Source: Gari tellinella (lineage: Eukaryota > Mollusca > Bivalvia > Cardiida > Psammobiidae). From it: 64,000 nt of DNA. The notes beneath the pieces are model-generated. The model searched no databases. It saw only the letters and a program-made list of their open reading frames with translations, and was not told the DNA's origin. The position numbers and the translations under genes were made by a program. Shown one piece after another: positions 1 through 12,400 of this stretch. The number at the start of each line of letters is the position of its first letter. The stretch's first letter is position 1. The DNA lies in the NCBI GenBank assembly GCA_922989275.2, contig OV277859.1, forward strand, positions 91,384,198 through 91,448,197. The letters are read 5' to 3'.

Positions 1-22
1 AGGCTATGGGGTAATAGGTTAA
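1..22 (-). mobile_element. Family A MITE, end only (cut by window start)
   Basis: GGCTATGGGGTAATAGGTTAA is the terminal sequence of family A, here ending in TTAA. Confidence 0.6.
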
Positions 23-197
23 AGCAGTTGACATCATGGCAGTCACATGAAAAGGTTAAGAAAATGTTTGTGAAACTGTATGACAATATAGTTCCATATA
101 TTCAACATATCATGCTTTTGACATTTAAAAACATTTGAAATTTACAGTGATGATGCTTTTGTAAAGTTTATAGCATTGCTTTTATTTTTAATTTCAG

Positions 198-281
198 ATT
201 GTACATTCTTGCCACATTGTGTTTGTGTGCATGTGTGTGTACTATACTGTGCTGAAAACTAGAACTAAAACCTGAACAATT
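198..281 (+). other. CDKAL1: Probable 5' UTR part of CDKAL1 exon with start codon
   Basis: A pyrimidine tract ending in ATTTCAG (191-197) looks like a splice acceptor, followed by 84 bases of leader before the ATG at 282. If real, the promoter and first non-coding exon lie upstream of the window. The ATG is the first one that joins the conserved N-terminal LDDIEDL motif. Confidence 0.45.
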
Positions 282-456
282 ATGTCTCATATAGTTAATA
301 ATTCACTTGATGACATAGAGGACTTAATTGGTGATAACAATGAAACTGATATAAGGCTGGGCAACAAGAAACAAGTAGTACCAAAGGCTAAAATATTCAA
401 GAGGAAAGGGGACACAAATACTGATACCGACCCATCAGCAGACAGCATCATACCAG
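282..456 (+). CDS. CDKAL1: CDKAL1 coding exon 1
   Basis: Encodes residues 1-58 plus one base. LDDIEDL and DSIIPG match the human N terminus (LLDDIEDI, DSTIPG). Donor is CCAG|GTATGA. Confidence 0.92.
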
Positions 457-3400
457 GTATGAACATGGCTACAGTCAAGCCTGTGTTAACCTATTGCCCC
501 AAAAGTACACTCTATTACGCCTTTAAATTATTTTTCCATGAAGGAAATAGTTTCACTTTATACAGTTATTAATATGCATCAAAAGAAATATTTTCTGTAT
601 CCTAGCAGATGGTAGCTTAAAGCAGGCTGAAAGTAAAGCACAATGTGCCTTAAGGCACATTTTGCTTTACTTTCAACCTGCTTTAAATGGTCACCTATTT
701 TCAAAACTAGAAACAGTCTATGGGGTAATGGACTAAGTGACCAATAAAGATGCATGGTGATCTTTAAAGACAAGTAACGGCTTAATACAGGGCAAAAGTC
801 ATACAGAAGACTCCTGTAGGAACCTTCTACATGACTTTTTCCCTGCATTAACTTGATTCAGCTGTCACCTGTCATGAATCAACACATATTTTATCCTTTA
901 GTGGTCGCTTAACACAGGTATGATTGTTATTGTTAAAGATTTCAATGAGAAATGAAAGAACAAACTACAAACAATCTTGTATAAGTAGCAACATGGATAT
1001 ACTTAGGCTACTTTACTACTTAGAAAGCTTGTAAAGGAGAGTCTGCACTGCTTGTCATTTTCCAATATGTTGTTAAAATCAATCCTAAGTAGTTAACCCA
1101 TTACCACATAGCCTGTTTCTAGTAGTTAAGATATGTGACCTATTAAAGCAGGTTGAAAGTAAAGCAGAATGCGCCCTAGGGCGCATTCTGCTTTACTTTC
1201 AGCCTGCTTTAAGTTACTATCTACTAGGATATCGAAAATATTTTATATGGTACATGTTCATGACAGTATAAAATGGAACTATTTTCTTAGGCGGATGAAT
1301 AAAATGAATGCGCTAAAAGTCGCTTCTATAAGGGAAAGGGTTAAACAGTAAGAAAAGAAAGGACTAGAATTTATTGGAGAGTATTTCTAATTTTAGAAAA
1401 TCCTTATTTCTCAACCAGTTCTTATAATGTGACTGCTCATTAGAATCCTCTATATATTATTCAAATGAATAGTCACTACATAGGATTTGGTGGAGACTTT
1501 TAAGGAGAAAATGCTTGAAAAGAAATGATTTACTCACTCTTATCTGGAACCCTGTAACAGCTAGAGAAAATTAATTTAGATATTTGGTTTCACAGGTACA
1601 CAGAAAATCTATGTGAAGACATGGGGATGTTCCCATAACAGCTCAGACTCTGAGTACATGGCTGGTCAACTGGCATCTTATGGCTACAAGATCATAGGTA
1701 AATAACATGACCTTTCAAAGAATTCATAGATCAAAGATTGTCTTCTGTTCCTTTATTTACAGTGGATGTACATTGTAAACATACTGAAGGTGGATGGAGT
1801 TGTATACTTATACTTATAGTTTTTTGTTCTTTTCTATACCTGCATATATCTTACATGTATTTTGTTTGGAATGAGTAGTTGGTATGCCTAAGGGCAATTT
1901 CATTTGCAACAGAAAGAAACTCTACGATACAAATTACAAAGGGTCGTGAGCTGGATCCCCTGCTGAACCAAGTCCTTAGGATGGGACTTTATAAAAACTA
2001 AGATCCGGTATAGCAGTGCTTTACACTGGGCATCTAAAAAAACAAGAGAACTCTGTCTAAGAGTTGGGCATTGCACTCGGGTTTTCTGATTCCAATCTGC
2101 TCTCTCTTTGGCATCAAATTAGCCCATAGATGGCAGAAACAGACATTAACAAACAAACAGAAAAAACTTTATGTCAATTTTCTTTACATATTACTCCATA
2201 TGTATGCATTTTATTCCTTCAATGAAGAAATAGTGTCACTTTATACAGTCATGGATAAGGAATATTTTTTATGTCCTCAAAACTAGAAATAAGCTAAATG
2301 GTTAATTTATTTAAGGTCAGCTTCAACCCTTTACCTCATAGCCTGATTCTAGTTTTGAAAATAGGTGACAACTTAAAGCAGGTTGAAACTTGAAAGTAAA
2401 GCAGAATGTGCCTTAAGGCACATTCTGCTTTACTTTCAGCCTGCTTTAAGCTACAATCTGCTAGAATTTAGAAAATAATTCTATGAGACATAATCATCAT
2501 TGTATAAATTGGAACTAATTTCCTCAGTGGAGAAATAAATTAAAGGCGTAAAAAGGCTTATTTATTGGTTTATGGGTTAAGGTCAGCTTTAAAACTGTTT
2601 TATCTGTGTACAGATGACAAGAAAGATGCTGACTTATGGTTACTGAACAGCTGTACTGTAAAGAGTCCTGCGGAGGACCATTTCAGAAATGAGATCAACC
2701 TAGCCAGGGAGTTGGGCAAATACATTGTGATAGCAGGGTGTGTACCTCAGGGACAGCCTAAAGCAGACTATATACAGGTCAGTTAGCTGTTTGAACCCTA
2801 GTCACGCATATATGCATCATTTGCAAACAGCATACCTGTGAGGAGAACACTTGTCCTATGCAAACAGTGTTGACCCTGATCAGAGGGCTCCTTAAGAAGC
2901 CCTCTGATCAGGGTCTACATTCTGTGTCATTTTGGCATACTGTAAAATCCGGAATATAGGCGTATACGCTTATTTTGTAAATTAGTGACGCCTCTATGCA
3001 CCTATTTTAGCGTATGCACTTGTAAAGAAGGACAGACGGCACTTACTTTCGAAGTCAAAATAAACTTACCATGTTGTTGATTTGATCTTGTTTTTACCGG
3101 AAGTGAGTCGAAAGTGAAAGTAGGCTGGGTCATTATTTTCCTACCGCTCATGTCCTCCAAGACTGCACCTACCCACTTAGTAGCAATAAGCAGAGAGATT
3201 CATGCTTCTTCAGAGTTCAGATGCTTAATTCATTTACCTGTACCCTTGAACTTTCGAGTAGACAATTCTAGTTTCGAAATTAAGCTTAGTTAAATTTGAC
3301 TATTTAGTATTGGTTTTATACAATATAATGCAAAAAGACAAATAATGCAGACCCTGCTCAGAGGGCTGTGTTTACTCCAATTAGCCAAATTGTCAATAGG

Positions 3401-6400
3401 AATTAATTGATTATCACTAGTTATTGTGCTGTGGTTTGTGGAACAATTCTCTGTTAATCTATTTCAGGGATTAAGTATTGTTGGTGTTCAGCAAATAGAC
3501 AGAGTTTTAGAAGTGGTAGAAGAAACACTTAAAGGTAAGAAATACAGCCTTTCTTGCCTGAACTCTTATCCTGCTGTTATCTCTTCTGCTTTGAAACTGT
3601 CGGCTGCAAAATTTGTTAAAATTTAGATTAATAAATTTTATAAGTAAAGAAACCTAATTATGAGTGTCAAACAGTTTGGATCCAGATCAGATGCTGCATT
3701 ACGCGGCATCTGATCTGGATCCAAACTGTTTGCGAAAAAACATTGAAGTTGCGATCAGCAGGCAAAGGCCTTAAGGGTTTATGTTAGATGTGTCAGAAAT
3801 TGTTATATTTATAATAATTATGAAAATCAGGCTGAAAGTAAAGCAAAAATCTCCTGCTGTTATATTTTTCAATTTGCTTTAAGTAGCTAGAATACAGGAA
3901 CGTTTATTGTGTCACCTGCTGTAGGCAGAGGTGATAATAAGGGATCACTTTTCCGGCGTCTGCAGGGTTCGACATTGGCCTACGTCCGATAGACATTCAC
4001 TAGTAATGGCGACGTTCGGTCTAGTGATCCCTCGCAGTTACCAACCCGAATGGTCTAGTTAAAATCTGAGGATGATTTTTTTAATTCACGCATTTAGAAA
4101 ATGACATCATTATGTCCAAGCTAAAAATCCTGCCCAGTTCGCCACTGTGGTTTCAGACAAGTAGGTTGCTCAGACCTCAAAATTGTTTCCGCATCTAAAT
4201 AAAGCAAGCAGTCGGGAAATCCTTGTTCTAAAATTAGCAGTAGTAACTATCCCACAGTCACTAGGGCGAAGAGTAAAATCCGGTTCAGTTACGAAAATAT
4301 CGGTGTGATTAATTGATCATCTCGCGTTCTACTTAAAACACCTGATTGTGTTGATAACAGTTACGTTTTGAATGTTTTTAGAATTGGTCATTTTTAGTTA
4401 GAAAGGTACAATATCCGAAAAGGTCACTGCAGTCTCAGTTTTGAGATTGAAAATGACAATTTATTCTGCGAACCAATATTTCTCGGTAGTTACCGGATAT
4501 TACACTTTCCCACGCTTTTCACTACCATGATTGTCGTAAGTATCTTCAATGCAATTATTTCACCTAAAACACAATCTTGTATCATTTTTTACGTGCGAAA
4601 CCGAAATCAATCCCAATTCTGATATATTATTTGTTGTGTTAACGAAAATATCCATTTTTCTGCCAAGTATAAGTACGACATTGAGCGAACGCTTTTTTGT
4701 TTGTGTAGATCGAAACGTCAAATCATGTCAGATTTATTGGCAATATCCTGGAATAGCCCCAGCAGTCACGTGATGTGGTTCATTTCGTATATTTTGGTGT
4801 CCTGCTGGGGCTATTCCAGGATATTGCCAAAGACACGCTATGAAAAGCAAAAAAAGACAGAGAAAATTTTGCTAAATTATTAAAGTTTACCAAAGATTCA
4901 GTTGTTTCTGTTTGGTCTACCAACTTTTTGGTCTGGTTTAGTAATGTTTGCAGGCTACAAGACCGAATGTCTAGTGAAAAAAAAAGTTAATGTCGAACCC
5001 TGGTCTGTCCTTCCAAGGGCACGAACGTTCTTTTGTTAGGTAGGGATAACAATGGATTCAATTCATTCCGTGATTACCTTATTGTGTACCGGTATTGTAT
5101 TATTCCTCTTTTCAACATTTTCTTTTATACAGATTTCTTCTGAGATACTAAAGTTTTTAAACTAAATTTCTTTTATGGAAAGAGATTGATGAGTGAATTT
5201 GTCTTGCACAAGGTTGATAACTCTTGCAGCAATACTGTGACAGTTATTCCCCTTTCAATATTTTCTATTTTCAGCATATAACTTCTGTTCTACTCATGCT
5301 TTCCAGATAAAATTTCCTTTTACCTAAATGATTTGATGAGTGGAAGTGTCTTGCTCATGGTTCATTTCTCTTGCATCAATACCATGAGAGTTACTCCCCT
5401 TTTCTACACTTTCTTTTGCAGCAGATTATTTCTGCTAGCCTATAACCTATTTTAACCTTAAACTCTCGTTTGACTGATGGTCACTGGTAGGTGACACACG
5501 TGTTCCGAGGAACCCATCTCTCTTGTTTTGAATGTTTTGATCCAGTCCTGTTGAGAAATTTAGACCTAGTAAAATAGTAATCTCAATAGATATCGTGACA
5601 CTGATAAGACACTGTTTTTGAAATGCAATGGCTAAGCTAATCGGGAGGATCTACATTATTTCCGACAACAGGACCTACTTCTCCGGACAGTGTTATAATG
5701 TTACAGGTTAATAGGCAGTCATGGTAAAAGGGATAGCTAGTTTAAACATATTAAGCTGACAGTGTGGGTTCTATTAAACTTGTCATCAGTCTGTGACAAG
5801 TTCCCTGTTGTTTATTTCAGGCCACAGTGTAAGGCTGCTAGGTCAGAAGAAAGAGTCTGGTAAAAAGGTTGGAGGAGCTGCGCTCAATCTGCCAAAAATC
5901 AGAAAGAACCCTCTCATAGAGATAATAGCCATAAATACAGGGTAGGTAGAATCTGTGTATTAACCCTTTCTCCATAGAAGTGCCTATGAGCACGTCTACT
6001 AAAACTTAACTCTTTCATTGCCAAGTTTTGTCGTCTGCTTTAACCCTCTTACCGCCAAAATACTGTCTGCATTGGGAGTGTCGTCTGCAATACTTTTTGT
6101 TCAGTAGTCAAGACCTTTAATTTAATTCTTATTTCTCCGTTTTAGCGAGTCATCTAATTCAATAGATATTTTGTTCATTCACTAGGTGCCTTAACCAGTG
6201 TACATATTGTAAAACAAAGCATGCACGAGGCGAACTTGGTAGCTACCCTCCAGAAGAAATTGTGGCTAGAGCAAAACAGTCATTTGAAGGTAATGCTTGA
6301 ATCTTTACCCCAAAGCCTGTTTCTAGTTTTGAGGACATATGACTGCTTAAAACATGTTGAAAATAAAGCAGAATGTGCCTTAAGGCACATTCTGCTTTAC

Positions 6401-9400
6401 TTTCAGCCTGCTTTAAGCTACCATCTTCTAAAATTTAAAAACAATTTTATCGAACATATTTATGAATGTATAAATTGGAAATATATTCTTCAGTGGAGGA
6501 ATAAATTAATGGCGTAAAAAGGCGTATTTTTGGGGTTATGGGTCAAGTGATACACTATGCAGTCTACACTTGTAAGAACCTCATTGCTGCTAGAAATCAG
6601 TTATTGTTTTCTACGGGTAAACCATTCACAAATGTATGACAGGATCTGTGTTAAGCCTTCACTCAATGGACTGCTTCTAGTTTTGAAGACTGATAACCAC
6701 TTAACTCTTTCCTCCCTGAAACTTTAAATGGACAATTCCAGTTTCCATTTTAGTCTAGTCCATTTCTGACTTTTAAGGGTTGTTTTTGTCAATGTTTGGC
6801 ATTGTGACAAACAGTGAAGACCCTGATCAGAGGGCTCCTTTCGGAGCCCTCTGATCTGGGTCTTCACTGTTTGCATAGGACAAGTGTACTATTCACATGT
6901 ACACTGTTTGAAAAGGACGCCTATAGGCGTGACTAGGGTTCAAAGGGTTAAAGCAGGTTGAAAATAAAGCAAAATATTCCATAAGGAGCATTCTGCCTTA
7001 CCTTCAGTCTGCTTTCAGGTACCATCTGCTTGGTATAGAAAATAGTCTCTACGATGAATGTTCATGACTCTACAAGTGGAACCATTTTCTTTAGTGAAGA
7101 AATAAACACTAGATATAAAAAGGCATATATATTGGGTAATGGGTTAACCCAGAAGATCAATTGTACACTCTTATAGGAAGGTGGCAGTATATTTGAAGAG
7201 AAACGTAATGCAGAAAGTTCACAGCATTCACAATTCAAATATGGATACATCTAAATGTATTAAGTATGCTACAGCATTAAAATTAATACTGTGATGTTCG
7301 TAAATTGCTTTTCAAAATAGTGTCAGAGTATCAAACATTGGATCTGTATGAGACAACGAGTTTCTAGATGTCTGGTCTGGATCCAAACTATTTGCAATGG
7401 TAATCAGCTTTGCAGTAAGCATTCAAATGCTATATACAGTAAAACCTTCATATTGTGACCACCAAAAAGAATGCTAATTGATAGGTGGCACCTTAAAGCA
7501 AGGTGAAAGTAAAACAGAAAGCTCCTAAAATATGGATACATCTAAATGTATTAAGTATGCTACAGCATTAAAATTAATACTGTGATGTTCGTAAATTGCT
7601 TTTCAAAATAGTGTCAGAGTATCAAACATTGGATCTGTATGAGACAACGAGTTTCTAGATGTCTGGTCTGGATCCAAACTATTTGCAATGGTAATCAGCT
7701 TTGCAGTAAGCATTCAAATGCTATATACAGTAAAACCTTCATATTGTGACCACCAAAAAGAATGCTAATTGATAGGTGGCACCTTAAAGCAAGGTGAAAG
7801 TAAAACAGAAAGCTCCTAAAGGAGCTTTCTGTTTTACTTTCACCTTGCTTAAAGCAGCCTCCTGCCTTAAACATGAAATAATTTATGTAATTTAGTAGTC
7901 GTAATATAATATTTGTCCTATGTTTTCAGAGGGTGTTGTAGAGATCTGGTTGACCTCAGAAGATTTAGGAGCCTATGGTCATGACATTGGAGTGACCTTG
8001 CCTGAGTTACTATGGCAACTTGTAGAAGTGATACCTGAGGGTGCCAGAATGAGGCTGGGAATGACTAATCCTCCATACATACTAGAACATCTGCCGGTAT
8101 GGTATATAGACACTTTACTGTTGAAGTTCAATAGTTCAAACCTCCCTGAAGTCAACATATATGTACCAGTATTTAAAATTGTGCTTGCTTAACACTTTAC
8201 TCCATAGCCTGTTTTAGTTTCCATGATGGATGTCCATTTAAAGCAAGTTGAAAGTAAAGCAGAATGCACCTTAAGGTGCATTCTGCTTTACTTTCAGCCT
8301 GCTTTAAGCTTCCATCTGCTAGAATATAGAAACTGTTTCTTTTGATATCTATTCATGACAGTATAAATTGGAACTATTTTCTTCAGCGGAGGTATAAATT
8401 AAATGCATAAAAATCTGTATACCTGTAAACACTAAACACCATGTTTTAAATTTGAAATATAGGGTTTTTTTTACTGGATTTGCAAGCTGTTGTTTAAAAT
8501 TTAATTGTGAAAACAACATTTTTTTTCAATCTTACAGGAAAGACATATTTTGTCTCAGCGTGAAAAGGAGACTAAGATATTTCTTTACCATTGGTGGTGA
8601 CAATGATGATGTCAAACTATGGGCTATTTCTTTCTAATAACCGGTCACATTATGATGAAACTTGATAGAATACACCACTACCATATGACGATGAGCACAT
8701 TGCATATTGTGACCACCAAAAAGAATGCTAATGGACATTAAAATCATCTCAAAGAGATTATTTTAACAAGTAGTCTCACTGTTAAGTTTGATGCAAAAGA
8801 AAAATGGAGCCCTGTACCATTGTTTTATTGTAGGAGATAGCCAAAATACTGTGTCACCCTCGGGTCTATTCCTTCCTCCATGTGCCTGTACAGTCAGCCT
8901 CAGACAGCGTACTCATGGACATGAAGAGAGAATATTGCCAGGCAGACTTCAGAAATGTCGCAGACTTCCTTAAAGAACAGTATGTTTGACTCTAAAATGA
9001 CCACTTAATGAGGTTTAGATTTTTGTGCTTAACCCGTTACCCAGTAGCCTGTCTTTAGTTTGAAGACAAGTTACCTGTTAAAGCAGATTGAAAGTAAAGC
9101 AGAATGCTTCATAAGGTCAGGGTCAACACCGTTTGCAGAGGACAAGTGTATTCTTCACAGGTACTGGTACATTGTTAATAAAGTGGTTTTTATATGCAAT
9201 TAGAATTCAGCCTGCTTTAAACTATCATCTGCTATAATAGAGAAAATAATTTTTATCATGCATTTTCATGACTGTATAAATTGGAACTATTTTCTTAGAC
9301 ACTAATATAAATTAGAGACATAAATAGAGGATATTGTATGAGTGTTCATTATTTATCATTTTTAATAAACGAGTTGACTAAAATAATATGACGCGAGCCT

Positions 9401-12400
9401 TGGCGAGCGTCATATTCATTTTAGTCAACGAGTTTATTAAAAATGATAAATAATGAACACGAATGTGATATTCTATTTATCACATTACAAGTTCAAGCAC
9501 CTATTAAATTGATTTGAAGCCGTAGTTTGTAGACCCTCCGCTATATAGATTTTCCTCCAAACGTTACGTTGTTTACGTTAATGTCATAGTATATGACGTC
9601 ATTTGGCACCCCGCTACATGCAGCGCTTATGGACGAGCAAGTTAGGCCGGAGCCCAAAAAACGATATTCCACTAGTGGATTACGATATTTATACAATCGC
9701 TTTATGCAACTCCCAGACCGCAAATTATGTGATAAAAAGGCATATTTATTGGGTAACGGATTAAGAGTGAGGCTGGTAAACCCAATTATGCCTAGATTCA
9801 CAAGTTTACCCACTCAATGACTCACTCCAGCAATTCCATTATTCACTTCAAGGAAAATTCCACAATGACAATTGGCATGTCAAATATATATGACAGCAGC
9901 TGACAGCACATAGCCTGAACAGAGTTTCATTTAACCCATTCCCCCATAAATATGCCTTTTTACGCCTATATTTTATTCCTCCACTGAAGAAAATAGTTCA
10001 AATTTATACAGCCATAAATATATATCAGAAGAAATAGTTTGAGCATTCTAACGTTACAAATGGAAGCTTAAAGCAGGCTGAAAATAAAGCAGAATGTGCC
10101 TTAACATTCTGCTTTACTTTTAACCTGCTTTATGTGGTCACTTGTCTTCAAAACTAGAAAAAGGCTATAAGGTAATTGGTTAAATAGGAGCCCTTTGGTC
10201 TGAGTACACACTGTTTGCCCATTACCGTTTTAAACTACAGTATGGATAGATGGGTTCAATGTATAACCAGAAGTAAACAGTTATACATATAAAGAGTTTT
10301 ACTAGAATTCCAGCACCCACATGTAAGCCAGTTGCTGCCTCTCTGCAATCACAGGTAAGCCTACAGCTGAACAATGAGATGGGAAAAACCACTAATTCGC
10401 TATTATCAGCCTGCTACGGTATTCTGGTTAAGTGGGTTCTGGTAAAGAACGAGTTTGGATACATAAAAATAACACAAAATGTACACAATTTCTGTCATTT
10501 CAGTGTTGATGGGGTTACCATAGCTACAGATCTGATATGTGGTTTTCCCACAGAGACTGAGGAGGATTTTGAGGAGACTATGCAGCTTGTTCGAGATTAT
10601 AAGTTTCCCAGCTTGTTCATTAACCAGTTTTTTCCCCGACCAGGTACTCCGGCAGCCAAACTACAGAGGATTCCAGCACAAGAGGTTAGAGACGGCATTG
10701 CTTCACAAAAATACATGTATGTTAAAATTTACCAAGCCACAGACTTTCTTCAAATTTTCAATAAAGTCTCAAAGTAAAACAACATTTTGTGTATGACAGA
10801 GAAGCTTTCTGCGATATTTGGATACACAGCATAAAGCTGTCATCTGTAAGTAGAAATCTCCATGTGCGTCTTTGTTGAATGGTAGTCTTGTTAGACAGAC
10901 CCTGATCAGAGGGCTCCTTTAGCAGTTTTCCTAATACTCTTTGCATAGGACAAGTGTACCATTTATTAGAACACTGTGTATAAATGACCTATATAATCAT
11001 CACTAGGCATTAATGAGATAACTGAAAAAGGAATTATGAAAAAAACACAACTTTTATGTAGATGTATTCCTTTAACTCTTTGAACCCTAGTCACACATAT
11101 ATGCATCAATTGCAAACAATATACATGTTGATTACACTTGTCCTATGCAAACAGTGTAGACCCTGATCAGAGGACTCCTTAAGGAGCCCTCTGATCATGT
11201 TCTACACTGTTTGTCATTTTGACATATATTGTAAAAATCAACCCTAAAAATAAAAAAAAGGACTAGTCTAAATTGAAAATTAGAATTTTCCATTTTAGGT
11301 TTCAGGGAGGAAAGGGTTGACCAGATATGTTAATGATAGTTTTTTTCACCTTTAGGTCAAAAAGAGAACTAAAAGGGTATCAGAACTGTTCCAGTCCTAC
11401 CACCCCTACACACATAAGGTAAGAGAGCTCTGTCTTGTTTGGTATATTGGTAATTGAAAAGCTATAGGAATCAAGATATTAGTACAGTAGAACCTCTCTA
11501 TTACGACCATTAAATTGTGCTTAATATCATGTATTTAAGGCAAGCAACTGCTTACAGCAAGGTGACAGTGAAACAGAAAGCTCCTTTAGGAGCTTTCTGT
11601 TTTGCTGCCACCTTGCTTTAAGCTGTCACCTGTCTTCATACAATCAGTTAGCCATCGTTGTACTGGTCTTTATATAAAGGTTCTACTGTACGAGGTGTGT
11701 CCGTAAAGTTCTTGGACAGTGCTTGAAAGTCACAAAGTTGAAACATTAGCCATACATAACTTATACTACTATAAAAAGGGGACGTTTTTCATTTGTCATG
11801 TGAAAATCAGTAGCGCTGCTGTTAATAGTCTTTTACTTCTCTGTCTTTTTCCACAGACACTAATAGATACCCGGGGCAGTCGAAGACGTCGTTATGACGT
11901 CGTTACAGAGTCAGACGTTAGACCGAGGATGCTTCAAGTGCTCACCATAGATTCTGATTTCAGTTATCAAATTTCTGTTAATATTCGTGGAATCCATCTT
12001 GCGCGCACTTTGTTCATTTTCAATCTATCTTTCAAAATCACATCCACAGTAGTTTTACCAACACCAATCCGTTCAACTAAGTCTCTCACGCATACTCTGC
12101 GATCCTCGTTGATTATCGAATGCACCAAATCGACCAATCCTTCGTTGATGACACCCGGCCGCCCACATCTCTCATCATCCTTCGTTGAACTCCGCCCATC
12201 GCTAAACCTTTTATACCACTTATAAACTAAAGAACGGCACACAGATGGCTTCCCTGTAGCTTCAGACAACATTTTCATCGTATCCACTGGCGATTTCCCA
12301 AGGGTAGCGCACAACTTTATAATTGTCCGCTGTTCAGCGACGTCAAATTCAGTCATTTTCGTCAAAGACAATTTCGGAATGCTTTAGAATTAGTGCGCAT

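Noticed and set aside
1389..1556. Possible extra CDKAL1 exon between exons 1 and 2
   Set aside because: The stretch is a diverged family F MITE, and the exon 1 to exon 2 junction already restores the frame and the conserved order.
6221..6517. 98-codon frame starting inside CDKAL1 exon 6
   Set aside because: Only the first part is coding; the rest runs through the donor into a family A MITE. The splice donor at 6290 gives the better gene model.
10379..10777. 132-codon frame at CDKAL1 exon 9
   Set aside because: The part before 10504 and after 10684 is intron. Only 10504-10684 aligns with CDKAL1.
11719..12225. 168-codon plus-strand frame
   Set aside because: It is largely the antisense of the mariner transposase ORF and has no domain of its own.
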